Source: Trichodesmium sp. MAG_R04
GTDB lineage: Bacteria; Cyanobacteriota; Cyanobacteriia; Cyanobacteriales; Microcoleaceae
DNA: 5,341 nt
Direction of reading: 5' to 3'
NCBI GenBank assembly: GCA_023356515.1
Contig: JAKQYG010000303.1
Span: forward strand, 1-5,341
The notes beneath the pieces are model-generated. The model had not been told where the DNA came from, did no database searches, and saw only the letters and a program-made list of their open reading frames with translations. Positions 4,333-5,341 of the stretch are shown here, piece by piece; position 1 is the first letter of the stretch; the number at the start of each line of letters is the position of its first letter. The position numbers were made by a program, and so were the translations under genes.

Positions 4333-5341
4333 ATGGCCAAACAATTAAATTTACTTTCCGGAAAAGTTATTACTACATCACTCCATATAGAAATGCAGCA
4401 ATCATATCTTGAATATGCCATGAGTGTGATTGTTGGCCGAGCTTTGCCAGATGTTAGGGATGGACAAAAACCAGTTCATCGCCGAATAATATACGCTATG
4501 CACGAACTTGGCCTCACTCCAGATAGACCATTTCGGAAATGTGCCAGGGTAGTTGGAGACGTTCTGGGAAAATATCATCCACACGGCGACCAAGCTGTTT
4601 ATGATGCTATGGTGCGGATGACTCAAAATTTTGCCACTCGTTATCCATTGCTTGATGGCCACGGTAACTTTGGTTCCATTGATAATGACCCTGCTGCCGC
4701 CATGCGCTACACGGAAAGTCGCTTGGCATTAATTGGCAATGAAGGTTTACTGACCCAAATTGGTGAAGCTATAGTTGACTTTACCAACAACTTTGATGGT
4801 TCTCAACAAGAACCTAAAGTATTACCAGCACAATTACCATTTTTATTACTCAATGGTTCTTCTGGAATTGCTGTAGGAATGGCGACTAATGTTCCACCAC
4901 ATAATTTAGGTGAGGTCGTCGATGGCCTCATTGCCTTAATTGACAATCCTAATATTTCTGATCAAAAGTTATTTCAATTAATTCCTGGGCCTGACTTTCC
5001 TACTGGAGGGGAAATTGTCAGTACAGATGGAATTATTGATACTTATACTAAGGGTCGAGGTAGCATCCCCATCAGGGGTGTAGCAACTATTGAGCAAGTA
5101 CCCACAGGTCGTGGACGACGCACAAAAACAGCTATTGTGGTCACAGAATTGCCTTTCCAAGTTAATAAAGCAGGTTGGATTGAAAAAACAGCAGAGTTAG
5201 TTAATGCTGGCAAGATAGAAGGTATTGCTGATTTGCGGGATGAGAGCGATCGATCTGGTATTAGAGTTGTCATAGAGCTAAAACGTGAAGCTGACCCTAG
5301 TGTTGTACTCCATCATCTTTATCAACATACTGACTTACTTT
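4333..5341 (+). CDS. gyrA: DNA gyrase subunit A (or ParC-like paralogue), N-terminal 336 residues, partial
   Basis: This is the breakage-reunion subunit of a type IIA topoisomerase. It forms A2B2 with GyrB in the cytoplasm, cuts both DNA strands and passes a duplex through. The 336 visible codons cover the winged-helix core and much of the tower domain. Motifs in order: YLEYAMSVIVGRALPDVRDG (25-44), KPVHRR (46-51), KYHPHGDQAVYD (80-91), GHGNFGSIDNDPAAAMRYTE (109-128) with Arg125 and catalytic Tyr126, NGSSGIAVGMATNVPPHN (174-191) with the DNA-intercalating Ile179, and LRDESDRSG (301-309). The quinolone-region position equal to E. coli Ser83 is Gln87, while Asp91 (E. coli Asp87) is kept. Many cyanobacteria carry two GyrA-like genes. 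The C-terminal GyrA box that would separate them lies beyond the window, so ParC-like remains possible. The ATG has no clear Shine-Dalgarno but matches the usual N-terminus. Confidence 0.93.
   Translation, partial: MAKQLNLLSGKVITTSLHIEMQQSYLEYAMSVIVGRALPDVRDGQKPVHRRIIYAMHELGLTPDRPFRKCARVVGDVLGKYHPHGDQAVYDAMVRMTQNFATRYPLLDGHGNFGSIDNDPAAAMRYTESRLALIGNEGLLTQIGEAIVDFTNNFDGSQQEPKVLPAQLPFLLLNGSSGIAVGMATNVPPHNLGEVVDGLIALIDNPNISDQKLFQLIPGPDFPTGGEIVSTDGIIDTYTKGRGSIPIRGVATIEQVPTGRGRRTKTAIVVTELPFQVNKAGWIEKTAELVNAGKIEGIADLRDESDRSGIRVVIELKREADPSVVLHHLYQHTDLL

Noticed and set aside
4402..4662. Minus-strand open frames inside gyrA (4402-4662, 4978-5160, 5043-5273)
   Set aside because: All are antisense to the conserved gyrase core and resemble nothing known; two of them also overlap each other.

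Overview
This window looks like chromosomal DNA of a filamentous, fairly AT-rich cyanobacterium. Evidence: three exact HIP1 octamers (GCGATCGC, at 817-824, 1093-1100 and 2294-2301); short tandem heptamer arrays in the spacers, a habit of filamentous cyanobacteria; and long, AT-rich gene-free spacers. The gyrase A N-terminus and the response-regulator variant also look cyanobacterial from memory. I cannot fix the genus from sequence alone.

Layout from left to right. Positions 1-301 (minus strand) hold the 5' part of a small membrane-protein gene. An N-terminal two-helix frame (301 to 53) stops early, while a Cys-rich, zinc-ribbon-like frame runs on through the left edge in a second register. 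The two could be joined by a single-base frameshift at an A5 run (125-129). Positions 302-540 are a divergent spacer with a strong hairpin and a TTTTGAC heptamer array. Positions 541-2802 (plus) encode a complete cation-chloride cotransporter of the SLC12/NKCC type, with 12 membrane helices and a cytoplasmic C-terminal domain. Positions 2803-3585 are a 783-bp spacer between two genes that converge on it. I find no convincing gene there, but it has weak hairpins, a good sigma70-like promoter motif and three heptamer blocks, two of which are inverted copies of one family. Positions 3586-3984 (minus) encode a stand-alone CheY-like receiver. Positions 3985-4332 are a second divergent spacer with a perfect 12-bp-arm palindrome and two other symmetric elements. 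Positions 4333-5341 (plus) are the first 336 codons of a type IIA topoisomerase A subunit (gyrA, or the cyanobacterial ParC-like paralogue), cut by the window edge.

The genes do not form an operon: neighbours are divergent (left ORF/transporter, receiver/gyrA) or convergent (transporter/receiver), so each probably has its own promoter. Functionally they look like unrelated neighbours: ion homeostasis, phosphorelay signalling and DNA topology. I see no clear new multi-gene system. The items most worth a second look are the membrane/zinc-ribbon frame switch at the left edge, the perfect palindrome between the receiver and gyrA, and the heptamer arrays, one of which creates a false TTG start for the transporter.
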